From Rhizobium sp. SL86 (GTDB taxonomy: Bacteria > Pseudomonadota > Alphaproteobacteria > Rhizobiales > Rhizobiaceae): DNA of 64,000 nt. The stretch lies in contig NZ_JAPPRJ010000001.1 of NCBI RefSeq assembly GCF_026672545.1, positions 1-64,000 of the forward strand, in the 5' to 3' direction. Of this stretch, positions 47,701 to 58,084 are shown one piece after another. Position numbers and translations under genes: made by a program. Every line of letters begins with the position of its first letter. Positions within the stretch are counted from its first letter, which is position 1. Below the pieces are notes generated by a model that did no database searches, had not been told where the DNA came from, and worked only from the letters and a program-made list of their open reading frames with translations.

Positions 47701-48563
47701 GTACCGACGCCAAGGCCACGCCTCACGATCCGCACCTGCGCACAGATCTGCTGGCGCTCTGGCGGCTGCAATCACCGGAGCTCATCGCCGACACGCATTC
47801 GAGCCGCCTTTACCGCGTGCGGCGCGCCGATGGCAGCAGTGCCATCCTCAAGCAGTTGAAGCCCGAGGGGCACTATGAACGCGCGGGTTTTGCCTATCTC
47901 GCCTGGCGCGAGGGACATGGCACCGTGCGCCTGCTGGCACAGGACGATGACGCCTGCCTGCTGGAGGATGCTGGCACGCAAAGCCTGGCCGCCCTGCACA
48001 AGGCGGAGGGGGACGCGGCTGCGACACCTATCCTCTGCCAGCTTCTGCCGCTGCTGCATGCACCGTCCGACCGGCCGTTCCCCCAAGACCTGACGACGCT
48101 GGAGCGACATTTCCGCTGCCTGTTCGAACTGGCGGAACAGGACGGCCCGCACCGGGAGATGGCAAACTGGGCGGCGGCGGAGGCGCGCGACCTGCTCAAC
48201 CACCAGACGCGCCAGATCCCGCTGCATGGCGACCTGCATCATGACAACGTGCTGAAGGGCGCGGATGGCACCTGGCGGGTGATCGATCCGCACGGACTGA
48301 TCGGCGATCCCGCCTATGAGGTGGCCAATATCTTCGGCAATCCCGGCGGGCCGCATCTTTTTGCGCCGGAGCGTGTCGCGGCGCTGGCGGAGGTCTTCGC
48401 GCCGCTGTTGGACTGCAGCCCCTTGCGGATCCTGCGGTTCGCCGGCGTCCATGCCGTCGTCTCGATCGCCTGGTCGCTGCGCCCGCCGCAAAGCCCGGAG
48501 GCGGCGGAGAACATCCGCGAGCGTGCAGCTGTCGCCGGCTTTATTCGTTCACTGATTGCGTAA
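47697..48563 (+). CDS. Aminoglycoside/hydroxyurea phosphotransferase-family kinase
   Basis: This 288-residue protein has the kinase-like fold of the streptomycin 6-kinase/hydroxyurea-resistance family. The catalytic loop is IPLHGDLHHDNVLKGADG and the metal-binding segment is VIDPHGLIGDPAYEVANIFG. The upstream lysine is in SSAILKQLK. Actual resistance activity is not shown; many chromosomal members phosphorylate unknown small molecules. It overlaps the VOC gene. Confidence 0.9.
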   Translation: MSTDAKATPHDPHLRTDLLALWRLQSPELIADTHSSRLYRVRRADGSSAILKQLKPEGHYERAGFAYLAWREGHGTVRLLAQDDDACLLEDAGTQSLAALHKAEGDAAATPILCQLLPLLHAPSDRPFPQDLTTLERHFRCLFELAEQDGPHREMANWAAAEARDLLNHQTRQIPLHGDLHHDNVLKGADGTWRVIDPHGLIGDPAYEVANIFGNPGGPHLFAPERVAALAEVFAPLLDCSPLRILRFAGVHAVVSIAWSLRPPQSPEAAENIRERAAVAGFIRSLIA

Positions 48564-48640
48564 CAATCTGTTTGAGATTTATGCCATAGTGTGAACAGCC
48601 GAACCGCGCTATCGTTGCGACAGCATCGGAGGCCTATGTC

Positions 48641-49468
48641 ATGCAGCACGCCCGTTTTCCCGTTTATTTCATCCCGCATGGCGGCGGCCCCTGGCCGTTC
48701 ATGGAGTTTCCGAAGGACGCGGCGGGGCGCGGTCCCTGGGACGAGCTTCGCGATTTCCTGAGCGGGCTGGACGCCGAGATCGGCCGGCGGCCGAAGGCGG
48801 TCCTGGTGGTCTCCGGCCATTGGGAAACCGAGCCGGTGCCGACGCTGAGCACGGCTCCCAAGCCGCCGATGTTGTTCGACTATTACAATTTTCCGCCGCA
48901 CACCTACGAACTGTCCTATCCGGCTTCCAGTTCGCCGGAGCTCGCCGCCCGCGCTCGCCAGCTATTGTCCGATGCCGGTATTGCCTCGGCGGAAGATCCG
49001 GCGCGCGGTTTCGACCACGGCGTCTTCATTCCCTTCATGCTGATCTATCCGGATGCGGACGTGCCGATCACCATGATCTCGCTGAAGAACACACTCGACG
49101 TGGAAAGTCATGTGGCGATCGGCAAGGCGCTGGAACCACTGCGCGATGAGGACGTGCTGATCATCGGCTCCGGCATGAGCTATCACAATATGCGCAAGTT
49201 CCGTACCGCCGAACCGGAGCATGTGGCGGAAGCCGTCCGCTTCGACGACTGGCTGACACAGGCCGTGTCCACCAAGGATCCATCGGAGCGGGAAGCTCGG
49301 CTCGCCGGCTGGCAGGACAATCCGGATGCGCGGGCCTGCCATGTGCCGGACCATGACCATCTGGTGCCGCTATTCGTCGCAGCAGGGGCCGCCGGGTCCG
49401 ATGCAGGCCGGCAGATCCTGCGGGCCACCGTCCTCGGCAAACCCTACTCAGCCTATCGTTTCGGCTGA
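48641..49468 (+). CDS. LigB-type extradiol dioxygenase (DODA family)
   Basis: This 275-residue class III ring-opening dioxygenase superfamily protein resembles YgiD/4,5-DOPA dioxygenase. Likely metal ligands are in FIPHGGGPWPF, VVSGHWETEP and GFDHGVFIPFMLIYP. GSGMSYHN and VPDHDHLVPLFVAAGAA follow. GGAGG precedes the ATG. The substrate is unknown. It is convergent with ctaA, 6 bases between stops. Confidence 0.92.
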   Translation: MQHARFPVYFIPHGGGPWPFMEFPKDAAGRGPWDELRDFLSGLDAEIGRRPKAVLVVSGHWETEPVPTLSTAPKPPMLFDYYNFPPHTYELSYPASSSPELAARARQLLSDAGIASAEDPARGFDHGVFIPFMLIYPDADVPITMISLKNTLDVESHVAIGKALEPLRDEDVLIIGSGMSYHNMRKFRTAEPEHVAEAVRFDDWLTQAVSTKDPSEREARLAGWQDNPDARACHVPDHDHLVPLFVAAGAAGSDAGRQILRATVLGKPYSAYRFG

Positions 49469-49474
49469 ACCCGC

Positions 49475-50578
49475 TTAGCCGACACTCGCGGCCGGCGCAC
49501 TGCGGCGAAACTCGCCGTAGAAACCGCGCCAGTGTGTCATCGCATAAGCGAGCACAACGAGGCCGCCGCCCTGGTGGAGCAGGCCAAGCTCGATCGGCAC
49601 ATGCAAAAGAAGGGTCGCAATCCCGATTGCGGCCTGCAGGCAGACGAGGCCGAAGAGGATCATGGCACCCTTCGCATGGGTCGAGCCCGGCGTCTTGCTG
49701 ATCGAGACGATCATGTGCACGAAGGTGAGCGTCAGAAGAAGGTAGGCACCGCAGCGGTGGACGAACTGCACCGTCTTCGGGTTCTCGAACAGGTTGATCC
49801 ACCAGGGTTGTTGCAGGAAAAGATCGCCCGGCACCAGAGACCCGTCCATCAATGGCCAGGTGTTGTAGGCAAAACCGGCATCGAGACCGGCCACAAGCGC
49901 ACCGAGATAGATCTGGAACAGTGCCAGAAACGCAAGCCCGCCGGCGGCGAGATGCGAATAGGCCGTCGGTGGCCGGTCGACCTTCTGCGGCGTCAGGCCG
50001 CGCATGATCCACACGCAGGCGGAGAAGATCAGGCAGGCGATCGTCAGATGCGTGGCCAGCCGGTATTGCGAGACGTCGGTGCGCACCGACAGGCCGGACG
50101 ACACCATCCACCAGCCGATGAAACCCTGGAAACCGCCAAGCGCAAGCAGCCCGACCAGCGGCAGGCGCAGGCGTTTTTCCACCCGACCCGTCAGCCAGAA
50201 ATAGAGGAGCGGCAAGCCGAAGATCAGCCCGATGGTGCGGGCCAGAAGGCGATGCGCCCATTCCCACCAGAAGATGAACTTGAACTCGTCGAGCGACATG
50301 CCCTTGTTGATCTGCTGGTATTCCGGGATCTGGCGGTAGAGATCGAACTCCTCCTGCCATTCGGCCACCGACAGCGGCGGGATGACGCCGTGGATCGGTT
50401 TCCACTGCGTGATCGACAGACCCGAATCGGTGAGCCTGGTGGCGCCCCCCACCAGCACCAGACAGAAGAGCGTGACGATGACGACCTGCAGCCAGCGGCG
50501 CAGCAGAAGCCGGTTCCGTTCCACGCCCCGCACCTGCTCGCCCGCCTGACCGGCAAGGATTGCCTCTGTTGTCGCCAT
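49475..50578 (-). CDS. ctaA: Heme A synthase
   Basis: This 367-residue eight-helix membrane enzyme (COX15/CtaA type 2) oxidises heme O to heme A for cytochrome aa3. Paired heme-ligand histidines are in FWWEWAHRLLART, LATHLTIACLIF, FVHRCGAYLLLTL and LLHQGGGLVVLAYAMTHWR. The N-terminus RLLLRRWLQVVIVTLFCLVL is the first helix. It is a single gene divergent from the DUF2842 gene. Confidence 0.95.
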   Translation of the reverse strand: MATTEAILAGQAGEQVRGVERNRLLLRRWLQVVIVTLFCLVLVGGATRLTDSGLSITQWKPIHGVIPPLSVAEWQEEFDLYRQIPEYQQINKGMSLDEFKFIFWWEWAHRLLARTIGLIFGLPLLYFWLTGRVEKRLRLPLVGLLALGGFQGFIGWWMVSSGLSVRTDVSQYRLATHLTIACLIFSACVWIMRGLTPQKVDRPPTAYSHLAAGGLAFLALFQIYLGALVAGLDAGFAYNTWPLMDGSLVPGDLFLQQPWWINLFENPKTVQFVHRCGAYLLLTLTFVHMIVSISKTPGSTHAKGAMILFGLVCLQAAIGIATLLLHVPIELGLLHQGGGLVVLAYAMTHWRGFYGEFRRSAPAASVG

Positions 50579-50715
50579 GACCGTCTCCTGACATTCGTCA
50601 ACAATGCCGTTGGCCGTTGATTTGCCTCATGCCCCGGTGCAAAACAAGGGCTGAGGGTTTGCGGCATGCCGTCGCGGCATCAACTGCACGACAAGAATAA
50701 TGTGGGAGGCGTATC

Positions 50716-50925
50716 ATGCCGGTTCGGCTGAAGAAACTCATCGGCACGGTGCTGATCGTTATCCTGGTCATGGCCTATGCCGTTCTCGCCACCACGATTG
50801 CGACGCTGACGCTCGCCACGGCCCCCTGGTGGGTGCATCTTCTCTATTTCGGCCTGAGCGGCGTTCTGTGGGTCCTGCCCGCCATGCTGATCATTCGCTG
50901 GATGGCAGGCCCGCGTAAGGGCTGA
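50716..50925 (+). CDS. DUF2842 membrane protein
   Basis: This 69-residue protein has two membrane helices (IGTVLIVILVMAYAVLATTI and LLYFGLSGVLWVLPAMLII). It matches the short alphaproteobacterial DUF2842 family, which is often found near heme A synthase or cytochrome oxidase genes. GGGAGGCGTATC precedes the ATG. Function is unknown. Confidence 0.88.
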   Translation: MPVRLKKLIGTVLIVILVMAYAVLATTIATLTLATAPWWVHLLYFGLSGVLWVLPAMLIIRWMAGPRKG

Positions 50926-51060
50926 AGTGTTGGCCGTCAGCCTGCTCTTTCACCAAGTGTTTACCATGACGGCCGATCGGTGCTTTGATTATGTGCCGAA
51001 ATAAACCGCTTGTTGGAACCTTGCCCCTACCCTTGCGCCTGAATGGCAAGGGGGTCCTTC

Positions 51061-52290
51061 GTGCACACCAACCGTCCAGCAATGACCGAGGGCGCGGAAC
51101 AGACGCCGCGCGTGGAGCACCCCACAGTCTCTGCCGCGCTGGCGCTGGAGTTCGACCTTGTCACGGACCTGGGGCAGGTCGAAACGGACTGGCGGGCGCT
51201 CGAAGCTCATTCCTGTAATTCGCTGCACCAGGGTTTTGACTGGTCCCGGGCCTGGTCCGAAAAGAGTGGTGAACAGGTCGTCGTGCTGCGCGGCCAGCGC
51301 GACGCACGGACGCTTTTCCTGCTGCCGCTGTCGCTGAAGCTGCGCCACGGCACCCGCCAGGCCGGTTTTCCAGGCGGTCGCTACAACAATCTCAACACCG
51401 GCCTGTTTGCCGCGGATTTCGTCCCCTCGGCCGACGAACAGCGGGAGATTGCGACACGGCTCAAAAGCCTTCTGCACGGTCGGGCGGACATGATCGTGCT
51501 GGAGGCGGTGCCGCGGGAATGGCGCGGCCACCGCCATCCGCTTGCAAGCCTTGCCGTGCAGGAACACGCCAACCACTCCTTCCAGCTGCCGCTGTTTTCC
51601 CGTTTCGAGGAGACGCTGGCGCAGATCAACGCCAAACGTCGGCGCAAAAAGTTCCGGGTCCAGACGCGTCGCATGGAAGAGATCGGCGGGTATGACTACG
51701 TCACCCCGCAGACCGCGTCCGAGCGTCACGCGCTGCTCGACCTGTTCTTCCAGCAGAAGAGCGTGCGGTTCCGGACGCAAGGACTGCCGGATGTCTTTGC
51801 CGATGCAAAAGTGCGCGCCTTCCTGCATGCGCTTCTCGATGTGCCGCCCCACGGGCACGACCATCCGCTGGTGCTGCACGCGATCCGCCTGCGCCGTGGC
51901 GGCGAAAAGGACATTCCGGCGATTGCGGGCCTCTCGCGCAAGGGCGACCACATCATCTGCCAGTTCGGTTCGATTGACGAAAGCCGCGTGCCGGACACGA
52001 GCCCCGGCGAGCTTTTGTTCTGGCACATGATCGAGGAAGCCTGCGGAACGGGCGCGGCGCTTTTCGATTTCGGCGTCGGAGACCAGCTCTACAAACGCAG
52101 CTGGTGCCCGGTCGAGACGGTGCAATACGATATCGTGCTGCCGATCTCGCTGAAGGGCCACATTGCGGCGCGAGCCCATACGGCGGTGACGCGAACCAAG
52201 GCGGTGATCAAGCGCAATCCGCTTCTCTACAGGGTGCTGCAACGCATTCGCTCGGCGCAGGCGACTGCACCGAGCGACCGGGACGACTGA
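51061..52290 (+). CDS. GNAT/FemAB-like acetyltransferase (CelD-like)
   Basis: This protein of about 409 residues has a two-lobed FemAB/GNAT acyltransferase fold, typified by FSRFEETLAQINAKRRRKKF and the later GVGDQLYKRSWCPVETVQYD, which is characteristic of CelD-like proteins in cellulose and exopolysaccharide loci. The best start is the GTG at 51061 with AGGGGG 6 bases before it; an ATG at 51043 or 51082 is possible. It is convergent with the Wzz-like gene, 11 bases between stops. A role in acylating the exported polysaccharide is inferred from its position. Confidence 0.8.
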   Translation: MHTNRPAMTEGAEQTPRVEHPTVSAALALEFDLVTDLGQVETDWRALEAHSCNSLHQGFDWSRAWSEKSGEQVVVLRGQRDARTLFLLPLSLKLRHGTRQAGFPGGRYNNLNTGLFAADFVPSADEQREIATRLKSLLHGRADMIVLEAVPREWRGHRHPLASLAVQEHANHSFQLPLFSRFEETLAQINAKRRRKKFRVQTRRMEEIGGYDYVTPQTASERHALLDLFFQQKSVRFRTQGLPDVFADAKVRAFLHALLDVPPHGHDHPLVLHAIRLRRGGEKDIPAIAGLSRKGDHIICQFGSIDESRVPDTSPGELLFWHMIEEACGTGAALFDFGVGDQLYKRSWCPVETVQYDIVLPISLKGHIAARAHTAVTRTKAVIKRNPLLYRVLQRIRSAQATAPSDRDD

Positions 52291-52301
52291 TTGGCGTCTG
52301 A

Positions 52302-54521
52302 TCAGGCGGCGTAGCGCCCGCTGCGGCTTGGCCGGCCGGCGATATCGGCGGACATCACCAGCGGATGGCGATAACCGGCTTCCGCATAATCCTCCAGCAG
52401 TTCGGCGATTTCGGCAGGGCTTGCCTGTGGCAGCGACAGAATGACCTCGCTCGAGCCGCCGCGTGTCAGCCGGCCAAGGCCTGCGGCCTGCGCCTGGCCG
52501 CACTCGACCAGCACCACTTCATAAGCGCCGGACAGCGCGTCAAGGATCATGGTCAGCCGGTCGGCACCACGCATGGCCTGTTCCGTATCGGCAGTGCCCT
52601 GCGGAATGATGTGGGCATCGGACAGCCGGTCCGGATGGATAGTCTCGCCGAAGGGGGTCGTGCCGCACAGGAGATCGGTGATCCCCGGCAGGCTGACGCT
52701 TTCGGCCATCAGGCGCGTCGGGCAGCCCGAACCCGTCATGTCGACGAGCACGACCGACCGGCCGGCTTCGGAAATCTCGCGCGCCAGAAGCACGGTCGCG
52801 GTCGACCCCTCGTCTCCCGTCGGCGATACGGCAACCGCAATCGGTGCCTCGCGGCGCAAGAGGTAATCGCGCACCGCTTCCAGGCTGAGGGCCGCATGCG
52901 AGGCGGCCACATCTTCCGGTGCCCCCTCCCCGTCGGCGTCGCTTTCGTCAAAGTCACGTCCATCCTTTGCCGGATAGCCGGCCAGAGCCGCCAGATCGCG
53001 TTCCGCAGACGCTGCAAACTCGTCGCGGCGGGCGTCTTCCTCCGCCTCGTCCTCGGATGCGTTCTGCGCAAGAAGCGGTTGACGCCCGGCGTGGCGATAC
53101 CCCTGCGCCGCGTCCAGCGTGCCATCATCGGCAGGCCGGAGCCCGCGGCCGGTGAAGAGCGCGATCACGATGATGCCGATGCAATAGAGAATGAACGTTG
53201 CCAGCGCGACGACGATGGTGATTGGCAGGATCTTCGGGAAATAGGCTTCGACCGGTTCGATCGCAGTGGACACCACACGGGCATCCGCCGGCGTGGAATT
53301 CGGATCGACACGGGAGGCGGCCTCGCGGTAACGGGCGAGATAGGTTTCCAGCAGCTGGCGCTGGGCCGCGGCTTCCCTCTCCAGGGCACGCAGACCGACT
53401 TCCTCCTCGCCGGCGCGGGCGCTGTCCGCCTTCACGCCGTTCAACTGCTGTACCAGCTGCTGCTCCCGCAGCTTGGCAACGGTCGCTTCGCTTTCGAGGC
53501 TCGCGAGGATTTTTCGGGTTTCCGCCTCGATCTGCTGACGGATGCCGGCCAGCTGGGCACGCAGGCCCTTCAGCCGCGGATGACCGTCCATCAGCGCGAT
53601 CTGCGCCTGGGAAATATCGGCCTGGATATTCGCCTCGGTTTCCTTCAGCCGCTGGATGACGGAGGAGCTGACGACATCACCGAGCGTATCGAAGCCGGAA
53701 CCGGCCTTCAGCGCGGTGCGCACATTTTCCGCCCGCGCCTCGGCATTTGCCCGTTCGCCGCGCACACGCGCCAGTTCCTGGGAAATGTCGTTCAGCTGCT
53801 GCGAGGAGAAGCTGGTGTTTTCGCTGGACTGGAAGAGACCGGCATTGGTGCGGTAATCGGCGACCCGCTTTTCCGCTTCGCGCACCTTTTCCCGCAGCGT
53901 GGCGATTTCCGGCTCCAGCCAGCGGGTGGTTTCGGTGTGGGTATCGAGCTTGGCGCCACTCTGCATCGAGAGGTAGACTTCCGCCATCTTGTTCGGGATG
54001 CCGGCGGCAAGCTTCGGATCCTCCGAGGCAAGCTCGATCGCGATGACGCGCGACCCTTCCACCGGATAGACCTGCAGCTTCTCGCGGAAGGCCTTGATCA
54101 CGCGGTCTTCGGGCGGCAGATCCATCGGGTTCTGCTTCAGGCCGAGCAGCACCAGCGGATCGGGCAGCAATGCATGCGCCTCGGGATCGAATTCTTTCAG
54201 ATCAAAAAGCTTCAGGTCGCGCGCCACCTGGCGGATGAGATCCGCCGACTGCAGGATCTGCGCCTGGCTGACGACGTTGTACTGGTCGAGAACCTGATCA
54301 TTGGCGCCCTGCGGCGCCTCCCCGCTCATGTGTGTATCGCGGGCTTCGATGAGGATGCGCGTTTCGGCCTTGTATTCCGGCGTCATCAGGCTGGAGCCGA
54401 CAAACGCGACGGCGGCGGCGATGGCCGTGGTGGTCAGGATGGTCTTGCGTCGTTCCCAGACCGCAGCAAAAAGCTGGCCGATATCGATATCCGCATCCTG
54501 ATTGCCGCTTACGCCTGACAT
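52302..54521 (-). CDS. Wzz/ExoP-type polysaccharide co-polymerase with degenerate kinase domain
   Basis: This 739-residue inner-membrane protein sets chain length in Wzx/Wzy export. There is a first membrane helix near residue 40 and a large periplasmic coiled coil (about 180-400). A second helix follows (ILPITIVVALATFILYCIGI), then a cytoplasmic BY-kinase-like domain. In that domain the P-loop reads SPTGDEGSTATVLLA, with no lysine where BY-kinases have G-E-G-K-S-T. The C-terminus (SRSGRYAA) lacks a tyrosine cluster. The ATG at 54519-54521 has GGAGA upstream. It is divergent from the wza-like gene. Confidence 0.9.
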   Translation of the reverse strand: MSGVSGNQDADIDIGQLFAAVWERRKTILTTTAIAAAVAFVGSSLMTPEYKAETRILIEARDTHMSGEAPQGANDQVLDQYNVVSQAQILQSADLIRQVARDLKLFDLKEFDPEAHALLPDPLVLLGLKQNPMDLPPEDRVIKAFREKLQVYPVEGSRVIAIELASEDPKLAAGIPNKMAEVYLSMQSGAKLDTHTETTRWLEPEIATLREKVREAEKRVADYRTNAGLFQSSENTSFSSQQLNDISQELARVRGERANAEARAENVRTALKAGSGFDTLGDVVSSSVIQRLKETEANIQADISQAQIALMDGHPRLKGLRAQLAGIRQQIEAETRKILASLESEATVAKLREQQLVQQLNGVKADSARAGEEEVGLRALEREAAAQRQLLETYLARYREAASRVDPNSTPADARVVSTAIEPVEAYFPKILPITIVVALATFILYCIGIIVIALFTGRGLRPADDGTLDAAQGYRHAGRQPLLAQNASEDEAEEDARRDEFAASAERDLAALAGYPAKDGRDFDESDADGEGAPEDVAASHAALSLEAVRDYLLRREAPIAVAVSPTGDEGSTATVLLAREISEAGRSVVLVDMTGSGCPTRLMAESVSLPGITDLLCGTTPFGETIHPDRLSDAHIIPQGTADTEQAMRGADRLTMILDALSGAYEVVLVECGQAQAAGLGRLTRGGSSEVILSLPQASPAEIAELLEDYAEAGYRHPLVMSADIAGRPSRSGRYAA

Positions 54522-54711
54522 CGCGCTTCTCCACTTGAACACTCGCGGGTGAGCGTAAAGGAACATGGTAAGCAGGGCGTTAACAGTGCGGGAAAGCCGG
54601 GTCCTGCTGCATCTCAGGCAAGAAAACGGCCCGATGCGCCACCTCTTTACCGGGCATTAACCCTAATGGTTGGATAACAGGCTCATGTTTTTTCAGCCGG
54701 AGTCCGCGCGG

Positions 54712-55290
54712 ATGATCTTCGCACGTCGCAAACCATTGTTGGCATTGGCGCTTGGGAGCGCCGTCGTAATGGCGCTGTCCGGTTGCACCTCCTACCAGCC
54801 GGCGCCGAAATCCTTCCAGCAGGCGACCATCCAGCCCTACCGGCTGGACAGCGGCGACCGTTTGCGCGTGACGGTGTTCGACCAGCCGAACCTCAGCAAC
54901 ACCTATACGGTTGACCAGGCCGGCTACATCTCCTTCCCGCTGGTCGGTCAGGTGCCGGCACGCGGCGAAACGCTTGCCAGCCTTGAGGGCGCGCTTGCGA
55001 CCAAGCTTCGCCAGGGATATCTGCGCGATCCAGACGTGACGATCGAAGTCGATCGTTACCGCCCCGTCTTCGTGATGGGCGAAGTGGGACGCCCCGGCCA
55101 GTATTCCTACGTGCCCGGCATGACGGTGCAGAATGCCGTGGCGGTGGCCGGTGGTTTTACCGCCCGCGGCAATCAGCGTGACGTGGATGTCACCCGCAAG
55201 ATCAACGGGCGGGTGCTGACCGGACGCACGACGATCTCGAGCACGGTCCTCGCAGGAGACACGATCTACGTTCGCGAACGGCTGTTCTGA
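54712..55290 (+). CDS. Polysaccharide export lipoprotein (Wza-like)
   Basis: This outer-membrane-directed export protein has 192 residues from the ATG at 54712 (MIFARRKPLLALALGSAVVM). A lipobox LSGC follows, so the mature protein is a lipoprotein. The Poly_export domain (YRLDSGDRLRVTVFDQPNLS) and a SLBB domain (GEVGRPGQYSYVPGMTVQNA) are clear. The protein is short compared with E. coli Wza (379), as is common in rhizobia. In-frame starts at 54670 (TTG) and 54685 are alternatives. The glycosyltransferase gene follows 4 bases later. Confidence 0.9.
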   Translation: MIFARRKPLLALALGSAVVMALSGCTSYQPAPKSFQQATIQPYRLDSGDRLRVTVFDQPNLSNTYTVDQAGYISFPLVGQVPARGETLASLEGALATKLRQGYLRDPDVTIEVDRYRPVFVMGEVGRPGQYSYVPGMTVQNAVAVAGGFTARGNQRDVDVTRKINGRVLTGRTTISSTVLAGDTIYVRERLF

Positions 55291-55294
55291 TTTC

Positions 55295-56455
55295 ATGGCC
55301 GCCGCAGAGCCCCCGCTCCGGATCATCCACTGTTTCCGCTCGCCGGTCGGCGGCATCTTTCGCCATGTCCGCGATCTCGTGGAACGTCATGCGGCGGAAG
55401 GCCATGCGGTCGGCATCCTGTGCGACAGTTCGACGGGCGGGCCACACGAGGAGAAACTGTTCGAGGCGCTTCTGCCGCATCTTTCGCTTGGCCTGAACCG
55501 CCTGCCGATCCGGCGCGCGATCAGTCCTTCCGATATCGTGGCGCTGCGGGCCAGTTACAGGCACATCAAGAGTTTGCAGCCGGACATTCTGCACGGACAT
55601 GGCGCCAAGGGCGGTGTCGTTGCACGTCTGATCGGCTCACGGCTGCGGGCAAACAGGTATTGCGTAGCCCGCCTCTATTCCCCGCATGGCGGCAGCCTGC
55701 ATTATGACCGGCGCCGCCCTACCGGCCAGCTGGTGTTCCGGCTGGAACGTTTTCTCGAGCGGTTCACCGACCAGCTCGTTTTCGTCTGCGACTTCGAGCG
55801 GCGCACCTATGAAGCCAAGGTCGGCAACCCGACGATCCCCGCCCGCGTCATCTACAACGGCATCACCGACGATGAATTTGCGCCCATCCCCGCGGCATCC
55901 AATGGCGCGGATTTTCTCTATATCGGCATGATGCGCGACCTGAAGGGGCCGGACGTCTTCATCGATGCCTTCATCGAGACCGAGCGCAGGCTGGACCGCC
56001 GGCTTTCGGCGGTAATGGTCGGTGACGGCCCTGACAAGGAGCGTTACCGGCAGATGATTCATCAGCGCGGCCTTTCCGAGCGGATTTCGCTTTTTGATGC
56101 GATGCCAGCGCGGCAGGCTTTTGCGATGGCCGAGATCGTGGTCGTTCCGTCCCGCGCCGAATCCATGCCCTATATCGTCCTTGAAGCGCTTGCCGCCGAA
56201 AAACCGCTGATCGCCACGCGCGTCGGCGGCATTCCCGAGGTGATGGGGACGGAGAGTGCTGCACTCGCCATACCGGGCGATGCGACAGACCTTGCGCGGT
56301 TGATGCAGGAGGCACTAACGGCGCCCGGCTGGAAGGACAGGGTCATGCCGCGTCCGGAGACCTTCCGGTCGATCTTTTCCGCCTCGCACATGGCAGGCGA
56401 CATGATGCAGCTCTATCGGCAGTTGCTCAAACAGCAAAACTCAAAACTTTCTTAG
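55295..56455 (+). CDS. Family 4 glycosyltransferase
   Basis: This 386-residue GT-B fold glycosyltransferase of the GT4 type has an N-terminal acceptor domain (RIIHCFRSPVGGIFRHVRDL). The donor-binding domain contains FLYIGMMRDLKGPDVFIDAF and the E-x7-E motif in ESMPYIVLEALAAEKPLIAT. It is predicted to add a sugar to the polyprenyl-linked repeat unit at the inner membrane. It lies directly downstream of the wza-like gene, probably in one operon. Confidence 0.92.
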   Translation: MAAAEPPLRIIHCFRSPVGGIFRHVRDLVERHAAEGHAVGILCDSSTGGPHEEKLFEALLPHLSLGLNRLPIRRAISPSDIVALRASYRHIKSLQPDILHGHGAKGGVVARLIGSRLRANRYCVARLYSPHGGSLHYDRRRPTGQLVFRLERFLERFTDQLVFVCDFERRTYEAKVGNPTIPARVIYNGITDDEFAPIPAASNGADFLYIGMMRDLKGPDVFIDAFIETERRLDRRLSAVMVGDGPDKERYRQMIHQRGLSERISLFDAMPARQAFAMAEIVVVPSRAESMPYIVLEALAAEKPLIATRVGGIPEVMGTESAALAIPGDATDLARLMQEALTAPGWKDRVMPRPETFRSIFSASHMAGDMMQLYRQLLKQQNSKLS

Positions 56456-56533
56456 CATCTTGCTGATAAGGCTCGAGCTTGCGAGAGAATGAAACACCGT
56501 CTCTGCGCGTGAGCGACGAATGGGACCCTGGCC

Positions 56534-58080
<1,547 letters not shown>

Positions 58081-58084
<4 letters not shown>

